A stretch of DNA of 24,873 nucleotides from Deltaproteobacteria bacterium. GTDB lineage: Bacteria > Desulfobacterota_B > Binatia > UBA9968. Position numbers and translations under genes: made by a program. Location: assembly GCA_027297485.1 (NCBI GenBank), contig JAPUHZ010000135.1:1-24873 (forward strand), written 5' to 3'. Of the stretch, positions 1-8,380 are shown piece by piece. Position 1 is the stretch's first letter. Each line of letters starts with the position of its first letter. The notes beneath the pieces were generated by a model. The model made no database searches. It saw nothing but the letters and a program-made list of their open reading frames with translations, and had not been told where the DNA came from.

Positions 1-1209
1 GAAGAAATCCAAACGCTCCTGAAGGAACTGAGCCAAGATGTCACTCTCCTCGATATTGAAAGTCTGCTCAAGAAGCTCACGGAAAGGGTGCGAGAAATTC
101 TTAAGGTTGACGTTTCCGATGTCAGGCTAATGGAGAACGGAACCTCGGAGTTTATAGGCATCTCTGGCGTCGAGCCAGAGCGGCTTCAGTCAGAGCGCAC
201 AGGAACAGTCCGTGGGAGATTTAAGTGGATCCTTGAGAACCGCAAACCCCTCATGATTCCGGATACCACGAAACGGAACGACATCCCAACGGGGGAAAGC
301 GTACGTCGGCTCGGTATTAGAGGCTATCTGGGAGTTCCGCTCTTCTCAAAGCGGGGAGAAGTGATCGGCGTGCTGAGAGCCTTAACTTATGAACCGAGAA
401 GATTTAGCCAAGAAGAAATAGATCTCTTACAACATCTGACCAATGAGGCAACGATCGCGCTGGAGAATGCCAAACTTTTAGAGGAAATAAGAAAACAGAC
501 AGAGGAACTCAAGCAGTCCAATAGGCTGAAATCAGAGTTTCTAAGTATCATGTCGCATGAGCTGAGGACCCCTCTCAATGCAATCGTGGGCTATACGTAG
601 ATGATCAGAGATAGGATGTTAGGGGATATCAACCCGCGGCAGGGGAAAGTCCTTGAAAAAGTTGTCCTTCGCTCCAAGGATCTCTTAAGCATGATCACGA
701 GCATATTGCAGGCAAGCAGCATTGAAGGTGGGGCCATAAAAGTGGACCGGAAAGGTTTTGATTTGAATCATTTCCTTGATGAGCTTAAATCGATTTACGA
801 TGTCCCGTTGGGTAAAGAATTAACTTTGGTCTGGGACTATCCCCGTGGGCTTCCGTTTGTAACCACCGACAGTGAAAAGCTCAAGTGCATTTTACAAAAT
901 CTTATCAATAACGCCATCAAATTTACCGACAGAGGTCAGGTGACCGTCTCTGCCCGCTATCTTTCTGAGTCAGGAAAGGTCGGTTTTGAGGTAGCAGATA
1001 CGGGGATAGGGATTTCCCAGGAGGCCCTACCCGCCATCTTCGAGATGTTTCGACAGGTGGATGGTTCGGAGACCAGGGCTCATGGGGGAGTAGGGTTAGG
1101 GCTTTACATTGTGAAGAGGCTGGCCAAGTTGCTGGGAGGGAAGGTTGAGGTGGAAAGTGAGTTCGGCAAGGGCTCGGCTTTTACGGTGACGATATCGAGT
1201 CAAAACTAA
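1..1209 (+). pseudogene. Sensor histidine kinase (GAF-HisKA-HATPase), 5'-partial, interrupted by an in-frame TAG
   Basis: The reading frame is open from base 1, so the true N terminus lies outside the window. It encodes a GAF-like sensory domain (about 88-480), a short coiled linker, and a HisKA domain with H-box [14 protein letters not shown] (phospho-acceptor His codon 556-558). After that comes TAG at 598-600. The same frame resumes at once with MIRDRMLGDINPRQ, the normal continuation of this helix, then an N-box (QNLINNAIKFTD), G1 (DTGIGIS) and G2 (GVGLGL) of a HATPase_c domain. A single GAG-to-TAG change would explain the break, because Glu is common at this place in the family. The second half has an ATG directly after the stop (601), but restarting there would cut the dimerisation helix away from its histidine. 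It is therefore most likely a recent pseudogene or a sequencing error. The stop at 1207-1209 lies inside the repeat that follows. Confidence 0.85.
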
Positions 1210-1256
1210 TACAAACGCAGTAAGTAAGTTTACATATCCTCGGTGGTTTGTATTAG
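1206..1256. repeat. 51-bp palindrome-ended repeat element, copy 1
   Basis: The ends are perfect 11-bp inverted repeats, CTAATACAAAC (1206-1216) and GTTTGTATTAG (1246-1256). Bases 1206-1246 recur as the reverse complement at 13505-13545 with 40 of 41 matches; the one mismatch is in GAGGATATG versus GAGGAGATG. The element overlaps the stop codon of the upstream kinase. Two copies with sharp boundaries suggest a dispersed small repeat or the end of a mobile element. No transposase is visible beside it. Confidence 0.8.
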
Positions 1257-1276
1257 CTGTCAGAGATATAACTCTT

Positions 1277-2755
1277 TCAACGTGCACCGCCATCTCTCCT
1301 TTTGAATCCGTATCTTTCCCATTTCCCCAGAACCTTTTCCCTGATCTCTTTCGGCCATAGGTTCTCCAAAGTTGCCTTCACAGGGATCGTTTCTGGAGGC
1401 CAATCTTTGGGCCAGGTGCAGTCCAAGATGACACCCGCCGCGTCACCTAAGAGTCGCTCTTTGGCAGGCAGAAATGGGAGCAAAACCGGAAAGCCAGGGA
1501 TGTGTGAGACCGGGTGAATTCCATTGACCGGATGACACTTCGTGGTGATGGCATGGAGGACTTCATTCATGTTGGTGGGATCGACGTCGGCATCGACCAC
1601 GACAATATAATAAGTAAAAAGCCCGGGCTTTGTAGCCCAAACCGCATGGGCCACTCGTTTGGCAAAATTGATAAAGGGGGTCTCAGTGGAGATTACGGCC
1701 ATATGGCCTACGGCATAGGGAGGACAGTAAACTCCCTTAACGGGTAGCCCTAGTTTTTTCAGCTCGGAATAAATCTCAGCACCCTTGATTAGGGCTGTAG
1801 CGGTTTGTCCTTCGTGAATCGGCATTCCCATATTGGAGAATGGGAGGATAGGATTATTTCGGTACGTGATGGCGTCGACTCTAAAAACGGGCTTGGGGGA
1901 GGCCTTGCCTGATTCATACCCCATATACTCTCCAAAGGGTCCTTCGGTCTTGCGCTCGTTGGGGAGAACCACTCCTTCAAGAACGATCTCCGCTGTAGCA
2001 GGAACCTCTAGATCCACGGTCTCACACTTGACGAGGGGAATGGGGTCTCCCTGGAGCGCACCGGCAATATCGACTTCATTAACAAATGGAGGAAGCGGGA
2101 CACAGCTCACTATCGGAATAACGGGTTGTCCCCCGATAGCTACGGCGGCAGGCATCGGCAAGTTCTTCGCTTCATACTTCTGATACATCTGACCAATATG
2201 CTGCTGCATCGGGAAGAGGCATCCCATCGTGTTTCGGTCATGAACCATCAGACGGTACATCCCCCAATTAACCCATGGGCTATCCGGGTCTTTGGTGATC
2301 ACGGTGTTCCAGGTTCCAATGTACCTACCGCCGTCACCGCCATGGATCAGGGGAACCGGGAATTTCAGCAGATCGACATCCTTTCCCAGCAGAATATTCT
2401 CCTTGCATGGTCCGCTCTTGACGACTATGGGTTTGATCGGTGTTTCCTTACGCTTGAGGTAGGATTGCATGATTTCTTTTACCGGAGTTTCCGGCCCAAG
2501 ACCCAAGGCTAAGGCAGTGCGCGCATAGAGTGAATGGCCTGGCTTACTGCTGGTCCCCATGGGTGCCCCAAGGGCACGGTATCCATCGGAATAACCCTTT
2601 ATATTTTCAAAGAGAGCTGCAGGCGCACCTATGTCATAGCAGTGCCGAGTGATGGCCCCCATCTCCAGGTTCCAGTCAACCTCCTCCTTTATGCGTTGCA
2701 GCTCTCCATGCCGATCAAGGAGGTCAAGAAAATCTCTAAGATCTTGGATAGCCAT
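1277..2755 (-). CDS. UbiD family decarboxylase
   Basis: This 492-aa protein has the prenylated-FMN-dependent (de)carboxylase fold of UbiD/Fdc1, whose members add or remove carboxyl groups on aromatic or unsaturated acids. By offset from fungal Fdc1, the metal/prFMN ligands are present: N163 and R168 in WVNWGMYR, H186 in PMQQHIG, and E227 in FVNEVDIAG. The acid/base pair is E271 and E276 in EGPFGEYMGY. I chose the ATG at 2755 (MAIQDLRDFL) because GGAG sits at good spacing upstream. A longer form starting at 2824 adds 23 residues that look unlike the family. It is a single gene, divergent from ilvC, with no UbiX partner in view, so prFMN must be made elsewhere. The substrate cannot be read from sequence: 4-hydroxy-3-polyprenylbenzoate (ubiquinone/menaquinone pathway) or an aromatic acid are both possible. 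Confidence 0.9.
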   Translation of the reverse strand: MAIQDLRDFLDLLDRHGELQRIKEEVDWNLEMGAITRHCYDIGAPAALFENIKGYSDGYRALGAPMGTSSKPGHSLYARTALALGLGPETPVKEIMQSYLKRKETPIKPIVVKSGPCKENILLGKDVDLLKFPVPLIHGGDGGRYIGTWNTVITKDPDSPWVNWGMYRLMVHDRNTMGCLFPMQQHIGQMYQKYEAKNLPMPAAVAIGGQPVIPIVSCVPLPPFVNEVDIAGALQGDPIPLVKCETVDLEVPATAEIVLEGVVLPNERKTEGPFGEYMGYESGKASPKPVFRVDAITYRNNPILPFSNMGMPIHEGQTATALIKGAEIYSELKKLGLPVKGVYCPPYAVGHMAVISTETPFINFAKRVAHAVWATKPGLFTYYIVVVDADVDPTNMNEVLHAITTKCHPVNGIHPVSHIPGFPVLLPFLPAKERLLGDAAGVILDCTWPKDWPPETIPVKATLENLWPKEIREKVLGKWERYGFKRRDGGAR

Positions 2756-2914
2756 AGCTAATCTCCATTTTCTCAGCAGTCCTAAGGGGGTGGATCGATA
2801 GGTTGAGAAATTAGAGATTTGCACTCAATTGTTTATATGTCAAGCAATGTTAGATTATTGGCGACATCCTTTAATAAAGCTAAGACCGGACTCGACTTAC
2901 AGACGCTTCTCAGG

Positions 2915-2944
2915 TTGACATAATAGGTCATTAGCGGATATTGT
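2915..2944 (+). promoter_or_regulatory. Putative sigma-70-type promoter of ilvC
   Basis: There is a perfect -35 box TTGACA (2915-2920). A -10-like TATTGT (2939-2944) follows at 18 bp, or GATATT (2937-2942) at 16 bp. It is placed 26-30 bp before the ilvC start in the divergent gap from ubiD. The -35 is strong and the -10 weak. Confidence 0.45.
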
Positions 2945-2969
2945 ATCTTCGATTGTTTGGGAGGGATTC

Positions 2970-3986
2970 ATGCAGGTCTATTATGATCGAGACGCGGATT
3001 TGAAGCATCTTAAGGGCAGGCGGGCGGCGATTCTCGGGTACGGGAGCCAGGGTCATGCCCATGCCAATAACCTGAAGGATTCAGGAGTTGAGGTGGTGGT
3101 AGGACTGAGGCGGGGCAGTAGCTCGTGGGCCAAGGCGGAGAAGACCGGGGTCGAAGTTATGGAGACCGCCGCGGCTGCTGAGGCAGGGGATATCGTCATG
3201 GTCCTTTTGCCTGATGAACTTCAGGGAGAGGTCTATGAAAAGGATATTCAGCCAGGACTCAAGAGCGGAAACTATCTGGCCTTTGCCCATGGCTTTAATA
3301 TCCATTTTAAAAGGATCGTTCCACCTTCCGGGGTGAATGTCTTCATGGTAGCCCCCAAGGCGCCAGGGCATCTCCTGCGCAGCGAGTTTGAAAAGGGCAG
3401 AGGTGTGCCGTGTCTTCTAGCCGTACACCAGGATCCCTCCGGTGATACCAAACAGGTGGGATTGGCCTATGCCGCCGCTCTCGGCGGGACTCGGGCAGCG
3501 GTTATTGAAACGAGTTTTAAGGATGAAACGGAAACAGACCTTTTTGGAGAACAGGCAGTTCTTTGCGGTGGGCTTACGGCACTGATCCAGACGGGATATG
3601 AGATTTTGGTGGATGCAGGTTATCCGCCGGAGATGGCCTATTTTGAATGTGTCCATGAAGTCAAGCTGATTGTGGATCTCATCTACGAAGGTGGCCTAAC
3701 CAACATGCGTTATTCAATTAGCAACACCGCCGAGTATGGAGACCTCACCCGAGGAAAGAAAGTCATTGGTCCCGAGGTCCGCAAGGCCATGCAGAATCTG
3801 CTGAAGGATATCCAGTCCGGAAAATTTGCCGAGGAGTGGGTTACCGAGTATCGTTGTGGGCTGCCCCACTTTACCGAACTCAAAAAAGAGGCGGCAAACC
3901 ATCCGCTGGAGAAAGTGGGGGAGCAGCTTAGGTCTATGATGCCCTGGTTGGCCCAAAATCGGTTGGTTGATAAGAGTAGGAATTAA
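2970..3986 (+). CDS. ilvC: Ketol-acid reductoisomerase (NADP+)
   Basis: IlvC isomerises and reduces 2-acetolactate or 2-aceto-2-hydroxybutyrate to the dihydroxy acid in valine, leucine and isoleucine synthesis. At 338 aa it is a class I (short) enzyme. The Rossmann motif [13 protein letters not shown] begins at residue 23. R47/R48 and S50-S52 after the second beta strand fit NADPH preference. The Mg ligands D190 and E194 lie in [17 protein letters not shown], and the knotted C-terminal domain contains [20 protein letters not shown] Shine-Dalgarno (2960-2964) lies 5 bases before the ATG. In many Deltaproteobacteria-like genomes ilvB-ilvN precede ilvC. Here they are absent and a divergent ubiD sits upstream, so acetolactate synthase must be encoded elsewhere. 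psd follows after 67 bases with no terminator. Confidence 0.97.
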   Translation: MQVYYDRDADLKHLKGRRAAILGYGSQGHAHANNLKDSGVEVVVGLRRGSSSWAKAEKTGVEVMETAAAAEAGDIVMVLLPDELQGEVYEKDIQPGLKSGNYLAFAHGFNIHFKRIVPPSGVNVFMVAPKAPGHLLRSEFEKGRGVPCLLAVHQDPSGDTKQVGLAYAAALGGTRAAVIETSFKDETETDLFGEQAVLCGGLTALIQTGYEILVDAGYPPEMAYFECVHEVKLIVDLIYEGGLTNMRYSISNTAEYGDLTRGKKVIGPEVRKAMQNLLKDIQSGKFAEEWVTEYRCGLPHFTELKKEAANHPLEKVGEQLRSMMPWLAQNRLVDKSRN

Positions 3987-4053
3987 AACAAGCGATCAGC
4001 GGTCCGGCAGAGGAGGGAAATAGCCGAGGGCTGAATGTTATTGAGCTAATTCA

Positions 4054-4683
4054 ATGGGTATTGCCAGAGAAGGTTATCCGTTTATCCTTATTGCGGCCCT
4101 TTTGGCTCTGCTTGCCATAACCGTGGGTTGGAAGTGGATGGGACTGGGTCTCGTTCTTTTCGCCCTTGCATTTGTGGGCTTTTTCCGTGACCCGGAACGG
4201 ATTCCACCTGCGGGTGAGGGGCTGATCCTATCCCCTGCTGATGGAAAGGTGGTGGGGATCAAGAAGGTGGAGGAGGGGGTGTTTTTTGAAGGGGCTGGGA
4301 CGCGTATCAGCATTTTTTTGTCCCCCTTAGATGTCCATGTGAACCGAGCCCCTGTCAAAGGTAAGGTTGAGGAGGTCCGCTATCAGGAGGGAAGGTTTTT
4401 TGCCGCTTATAAAGAAGAGGCTTCTCGAAGCAACGAGCAGAATACCCTGAGGATAGTGGATCCCAAGGGGAGAAGGTTGGGTGTGGTGCAGATCGCGGGC
4501 GCTGTGGCCCGGCGAATTGTCTGTTATGTGAAAAAAGGAGACTCTTTGGAGCGGGGACAGAGATTCGGTTTGATTATGTTTGGTTCCCGGGTAGATCTCT
4601 TTCTGCCCAGCGGCTCTCTGGTAGAGGTGGTTGAGGGAGAGCAGGTGAGGGGAGGGGAGACTATTATAGGGAGGTTCTCATGA
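4054..4683 (+). CDS. psd: Phosphatidylserine decarboxylase (short, PSD-A type)
   Basis: This is a 209-aa pyruvoyl enzyme that decarboxylates phosphatidylserine to phosphatidylethanolamine at the membrane. Two hydrophobic segments at the N terminus (about residues 10-45) anchor it. The FFRDPER and LSPADGKVVGI blocks, then DVHVNRAP, are family signatures. The self-cleavage site is G177-S178 in FGSRVD, which splits the chain into a large beta and a small alpha subunit carrying the pyruvoyl group. The length fits the short archaeal/Bacillus-like class rather than the roughly 320-aa E. coli class. The ribosome site before the ATG at 4054 is weak. The stop overlaps the next start (ATGA), so psd and pssA are translationally coupled, as expected for consecutive enzymes. 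Confidence 0.94.
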   Translation: MGIAREGYPFILIAALLALLAITVGWKWMGLGLVLFALAFVGFFRDPERIPPAGEGLILSPADGKVVGIKKVEEGVFFEGAGTRISIFLSPLDVHVNRAPVKGKVEEVRYQEGRFFAAYKEEASRSNEQNTLRIVDPKGRRLGVVQIAGAVARRIVCYVKKGDSLERGQRFGLIMFGSRVDLFLPSGSLVEVVEGEQVRGGETIIGRFS

Positions 4684-5534
4684 ATGGGGTCAATGACCCG
4701 CAAGGCGAGAGACCTTTTGGTGCAAAAGTCCGGCTTTTGCGCAGAAAAGGGCTACCCCGAGTTCCCCTGAAGCAAAGGGTGCGAGCGGCCCAACTGAAGA
4801 AGGGGATCTATCTGATTCCCAGTCTCTTCACTGCCGGCAATCTCATTTGCGGTTTTTTCTCTATCGTCTCAACCTTCAGTGGGGAGTATCTACAGGCAGC
4901 GGTCTTTATTTTTTTGGCCCTTCTCCTAGACGGACTGGACGGCTATGCGGCGCGTCTTACCAAGACAACGAGCCAGTTCGGAATCGAGTTTGATTCCCTG
5001 GCTGATTTAGTCTCTTTTGGCGTGGCCCCTGGAATTCTGGTTTATTATTGGGCCCTTGTGCCGTGGAAAACTTGGGGATGGTTAGCGGCCTGTCTCTATG
5101 TGGTTTGCGGTGCTCTGAGGCTCGCCCGTTTTAACGTTCAGGTCAGGACCGTGGAAAAGAAGCATTTTGTGGGTCTCCCTATACCCGCGGCGGCAGAGAT
5201 GATTGCAGCGATCGTGCTTATCTATTATTTTCTCGGTGGGGAGGGGGCAACCAACAAACAGATTGTGTTGCTCTTGGTTATCTATCTCCTCGCGGGGTTG
5301 ATGGTGAGTAATTTTCAGTATTTCAGTTTAAAACAGCTCAATCTTAAAAAGAGGCATCCCATTTGGATCTTGGTGTCTGCGATCCTTCTGATTAAATTAA
5401 CCATCGCAGAACCGCAGATTATGTTTTTTACTGTTTTTCTCTTGTATACTTTATCAGGCCCCCTCTTATGGTGTCTGACGATCCGTAAGCGACGACGGGA
5501 GAAGAGGGGGAAGATCGCAGAGGCTCTTCAGTAG
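4680..5534 (+). CDS. pssA: CDP-diacylglycerol--serine O-phosphatidyltransferase
   Basis: PssA makes phosphatidylserine from CDP-diacylglycerol and serine, the substrate of the Psd encoded just upstream. The 284-aa membrane protein carries the complete CDP-alcohol phosphotransferase signature: D87-G88-x2-A91-R92-x8-G101-x3-D105-x3-D109. Several hydrophobic helices follow, and the C terminus is basic. The N-terminal 40 residues are polar and basic (RLLRRKGLPR) and less conserved, so an internal start is possible. The 4-bp overlap with psd supports the start used here. The length is at the upper end for the short PssA class (about 230-290 aa). Confidence 0.93.
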   Translation: MNGVNDPQGERPFGAKVRLLRRKGLPRVPLKQRVRAAQLKKGIYLIPSLFTAGNLICGFFSIVSTFSGEYLQAAVFIFLALLLDGLDGYAARLTKTTSQFGIEFDSLADLVSFGVAPGILVYYWALVPWKTWGWLAACLYVVCGALRLARFNVQVRTVEKKHFVGLPIPAAAEMIAAIVLIYYFLGGEGATNKQIVLLLVIYLLAGLMVSNFQYFSLKQLNLKKRHPIWILVSAILLIKLTIAEPQIMFFTVFLLYTLSGPLLWCLTIRKRRREKRGKIAEALQ

Positions 5535-5562
5535 TTTTCCTCTCTACGATGTTCGTCTAATG

Positions 5563-5591
5563 CTCCCGTTGGCCATGCCGCGGGAGTTTTT
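5563..5591 (+). terminator. Intrinsic terminator/attenuator hairpin ahead of leuA
   Basis: CTCCCG (5563-5568) pairs with CGGGAG (5581-5586) across a 12-base loop, directly followed by TTTTTATTT. The hairpin lies between pssA (stop 5534) and the leuA ribosome site (about 5600). It can end psd-pssA transcripts or regulate read-through into leuA. No T-box or convincing leader peptide with its own ribosome site was seen. Confidence 0.55.
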
Positions 5592-5610
5592 ATTTGATGG
5601 AGGATTCGAG

Positions 5611-7179
5611 ATGTCTGAGAAAAGCACAGATGATGCTGTCGTAAAAATTTTTGATACGACGCTCAGGGATGGGGAGCAATCTCCTGGAGCGAGCATGAAT
5701 GTCGAGGAAAAGGTAGTGATCGCCCGCCAATTAGAGAAGCTGGGCGTGGATGTGATCGAAGCGGGCTTTGCTGCCTCTTCCGAGGGAGATTTTGACTCTG
5801 TGGAGCGTGTTTCTAAAGAGGTTAAGCGTCCCATGGTGGTGAGCCTTGCACGGGCCCAGGAAGGGGATATTAAAAAGGCCTTAAAGGCGGTGGGACCGGC
5901 CAAGCATCCTGGGATCCATATCTTTATCGCCACCTCGGATATCCATATGAAGCACAAGCTCAGGATGTCGCGCAATGAAGTCTTGGACGCCGCGGTCTGG
6001 GCGGTCGCTTATGCCAAGAAGCGCATCGACTATATTGAGTTCTCGGCGGAGGATGCCTCGCGGAGCGATTGGGACTTCCTCGTGCAGGTGTTCAGCGAGG
6101 TGGTTCGGGCCGGAGCTAAGACCCTTAACATTCCTGACACCACAGGGTATGCGATCCCTTCGGAATTCGGCTCGTTAGTGAGTTACCTCGTTGAGAAAAC
6201 TGAGGGTTCGAGTCGGGTGACCTGGAGCGCTCACTGCCATAATGACCTAGGTTTGGCGGTTGCCAACTCTTTGGCCGCCGTAGCCAGCGGTGGCAGGCAG
6301 GTTGAGTGCACGATCAATGGCATTGGGGAGCGTGCAGGCAATACCTCCCTGGAAGAGGTAGCGATGGCCCTGAGGACGAGGAAAAACCTCTTTGGCGTAG
6401 ATACCAACGTGGTGACCGAGCAGATCTATTCCACCTCCCGTTTGGTATCCCAGATCACTGGTATCCCTATCCCGATCAATAAACCGATCGTAGGGATTAA
6501 TGCCTTTGCGCATGAGGCGGGCATCCATCAAGATGGTGTCCTCAAGCAGAAGCTCACCTATGAGATTATGACGCCGGAGTCCATTGGGATCACCGGGAAC
6601 CGGTTAGTGATGGGGAAACATTCGGGACGTCACGCCTTCAGTGAGCGGCTGAAGGAGCTGGGTTTCAACCTCAATAAGATAGATATGAATCGCGCCTTTC
6701 TCCGTTTCAAGAAGTTGGCGGACAAAAAAAAGGAGATTTACGATGAAGACATCGAGGCGGTCGTAGCCGAGGAAATCCTCCGGCTTCCCGGGCGTCCCGA
6801 CCGATACGAACTGCTCTACCTTAACGTGAATTCAAGCTCGAACGGTATACCTTCGGCTACGGTAAAGATTCGCGTGAATGGTCAGGAGTGCATGGATCAT
6901 GCCACGGGTGACGGGGTTGTGGATGCCTGCTATAAGGTGATCACCAAGATAACCGGCTCGCGCTCAGCTCTGGTGCGGTACTCAGTAAAGGGAATTACCG
7001 GGGGAACCGATGCTCAAGGGGAGGTCTCCTGTCTGATTGAAGACGGAGGCATTCGGGTCTCGGGACAGGGGGCGCACACCGACATTATTATGGCTAGCGC
7101 CCTGGCCTATATTAACGCCCTTAACAAGCTTGAATATCGAAAGCAGTATCGACAGTTGTTAGAGAGAGAAGGACCATGA
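5611..7179 (+). CDS. leuA: 2-isopropylmalate synthase
   Basis: LeuA condenses acetyl-CoA with 2-ketoisovalerate in the first committed step of leucine synthesis. The TIM-barrel catalytic domain starts with FDTTLRDGEQSPGASM and includes HIFIATSDIHMKHKL, SAEDASRSD, NIPDTTGYA and the metal site HCHNDLG. GERAGNTSLEEV and NAFAHEAGIHQDGVLK follow. The C-terminal 130 residues form the LeuA dimer regulatory domain that binds leucine, so feedback inhibition is likely. I start at 5611 (MSEKSTDD, 522 aa) because GGAGG lies at good spacing. The longer frame from 5560 would translate through the terminator stem and has no ribosome site. The length fits the 510-530 aa long bacterial form rather than citramalate or homocitrate synthases. 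Confidence 0.96.
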   Translation: MSEKSTDDAVVKIFDTTLRDGEQSPGASMNVEEKVVIARQLEKLGVDVIEAGFAASSEGDFDSVERVSKEVKRPMVVSLARAQEGDIKKALKAVGPAKHPGIHIFIATSDIHMKHKLRMSRNEVLDAAVWAVAYAKKRIDYIEFSAEDASRSDWDFLVQVFSEVVRAGAKTLNIPDTTGYAIPSEFGSLVSYLVEKTEGSSRVTWSAHCHNDLGLAVANSLAAVASGGRQVECTINGIGERAGNTSLEEVAMALRTRKNLFGVDTNVVTEQIYSTSRLVSQITGIPIPINKPIVGINAFAHEAGIHQDGVLKQKLTYEIMTPESIGITGNRLVMGKHSGRHAFSERLKELGFNLNKIDMNRAFLRFKKLADKKKEIYDEDIEAVVAEEILRLPGRPDRYELLYLNVNSSSNGIPSATVKIRVNGQECMDHATGDGVVDACYKVITKITGSRSALVRYSVKGITGGTDAQGEVSCLIEDGGIRVSGQGAHTDIIMASALAYINALNKLEYRKQYRQLLEREGP

Positions 7180-7190
7180 TTTTGTGAATC

Positions 7191-7254
7191 GTTACTCGTG
7201 ACTCGTAACTCGTTGATCGGCTCACGAATATACGAATAACCAATAACGAGTAAC
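7191..7254. repeat. ACTCGT tandem/inverted repeat between leuA and leuB
   Basis: ACTCGT occurs three times with a 7-base period (7194-7199, 7201-7206, 7208-7213). The outer GTTACTCGT (7191-7199) is the exact reverse complement of ACGAGTAAC (7246-7254). ACGAATA occurs twice in between (7224-7230, 7232-7238). The segment fills the leuA-leuB gap, could fold as a long hairpin, and ends just before the leuB AGGAG. No T-run follows, so it is not a standard terminator. Confidence 0.7.
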
Positions 7255-7267
7255 TAGGAGTGTTTAG

Positions 7268-8347
7268 TTGAATTACAAGATAGCCGTATTGCCCGGGGAT
7301 GGTATCGGGCCAGAAGTGGTTAGGGAAGGGACTCGGCTCTTAAATCACGTGGCCACTCTGTATGGATTCCAGGTAGAATTTAAAGAGGGACTAGTAGGAG
7401 GGGCATCCGTTGATGTCTATGGGAAACCGCTCACGGCCCCGGTCCTGAAGTTGGCCAAAGAGAGTCATGCAATCCTTCTCGGTGCGATGGGAGGCCCGAA
7501 GTGGGATGGATTGGACTTTTCCATTCGTCCTGAACGGGCCCTGATGACCTTGCGCCAGGAGTTGGTTCTCTTCGCCAATCTGCGTCCTGTAAGGCTCTTT
7601 TCTGCCCTGGCCTCGGCCTCGACGTTGAGGCGTGAGGTGGTGGAAGGGACCGACCTTCTGGTGGTGAGAGAGCTTATCGGGGGGATCTATTTCGGCCAGC
7701 CCAAGGGAGTCACCCGGCTTCCAGATGGCACGGAGCGGGGTGTGAACACCGAGGTTTACACAACGCCTGAGATCGAGCGCATCGCTCACGTCGCCTTTAA
7801 GGCGGCCCGTAAAAGACGCAAAAAAGTTATTTCGGTGGATAAGGCGAATGTCCTGGAGGCAATGGAGCTATGGCGTAAAGTGGTGACGCGGGTCCATAAA
7901 GAGAACGGCTACGGGGATGTGCAGCTCGAGCACATGCTCGTGGATAACTGTGCGATGCAGCTCATCCGCGATCCCAAACAGTTCGATGTCATCGTCACGA
8001 CCAACATGTTTGGTGATATCTTGAGTGATGAGGCGGCGATGCTCACCGGTTCAATTGGTATGTTGCCGTCGGCCAGTCTCGGTGGAAGGGTGGGGATGTA
8101 CGAGCCGGTCCATGGCAGCGCGCCGGATATCGTCGGCAAGGACTTGGCTAACCCCTTGGCGTCGATCTTGACTGTGGCCCTGATGCTGCGCCATTCGCTC
8201 GATCAGGGTAAGGCTGCCGATCGGATAGAGAAGACGGTAGAGGAAGTGTTGAATGAGGGATACCGGACTGCTGACATTCAAGAAAAGGGTTGCCGTTTGG
8301 TAGGCTGTCAGGAGATGGGGCGACTGGTTAGGGAAAAGATAACTTAA
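7268..8347 (+). CDS. leuB: 3-isopropylmalate dehydrogenase
   Basis: LeuB oxidises and decarboxylates 3-isopropylmalate with NAD+, giving 2-ketoisocaproate. The 359-aa protein contains GDGIGPEVVREG at the N terminus and MGGPKWDGL. The substrate arginines are in RPERALMTLRQEL and NLRPVRL. The catalytic region is VRELIGGIYFGQPKG, the lysine is in VDKANVLEA, the Mg aspartates are in FGDILSDEAAM, and the NAD loop is VHGSAPDIVGKDLANP. The start is TTG at 7268, decided by AGGAG at 7255-7259 with 8-base spacing and by the family N terminus MNYKIAVLPGDG. It is separated from leuA by the repeat-filled 88-base gap and followed by asd after 33 bases. Confidence 0.96.
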   Translation: MNYKIAVLPGDGIGPEVVREGTRLLNHVATLYGFQVEFKEGLVGGASVDVYGKPLTAPVLKLAKESHAILLGAMGGPKWDGLDFSIRPERALMTLRQELVLFANLRPVRLFSALASASTLRREVVEGTDLLVVRELIGGIYFGQPKGVTRLPDGTERGVNTEVYTTPEIERIAHVAFKAARKRRKKVISVDKANVLEAMELWRKVVTRVHKENGYGDVQLEHMLVDNCAMQLIRDPKQFDVIVTTNMFGDILSDEAAMLTGSIGMLPSASLGGRVGMYEPVHGSAPDIVGKDLANPLASILTVALMLRHSLDQGKAADRIEKTVEEVLNEGYRTADIQEKGCRLVGCQEMGRLVREKIT

Positions 8348-8380
8348 AGGGATAATGAAAGGTTAATCCGATAACTCATT

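Noticed and set aside
601..1209. Separate HATPase protein starting at ATG 601
   Set aside because: Its start lies in the middle of the HisKA helix and has no ribosome site, so reinitiation would not yield a sensible kinase.
2815..2843. Promoter for ubiD on the minus strand (TTGACA at 2843-2838)
   Set aside because: The -35 is perfect, but the -10 at normal spacing (AAATCT) is too poor to list as a feature.
5560..5610. Leucine leader peptide for leuA attenuation
   Set aside because: The ATG at 5560 has no ribosome site and its frame runs straight into leuA without a stop, so it is not a classical leader peptide.
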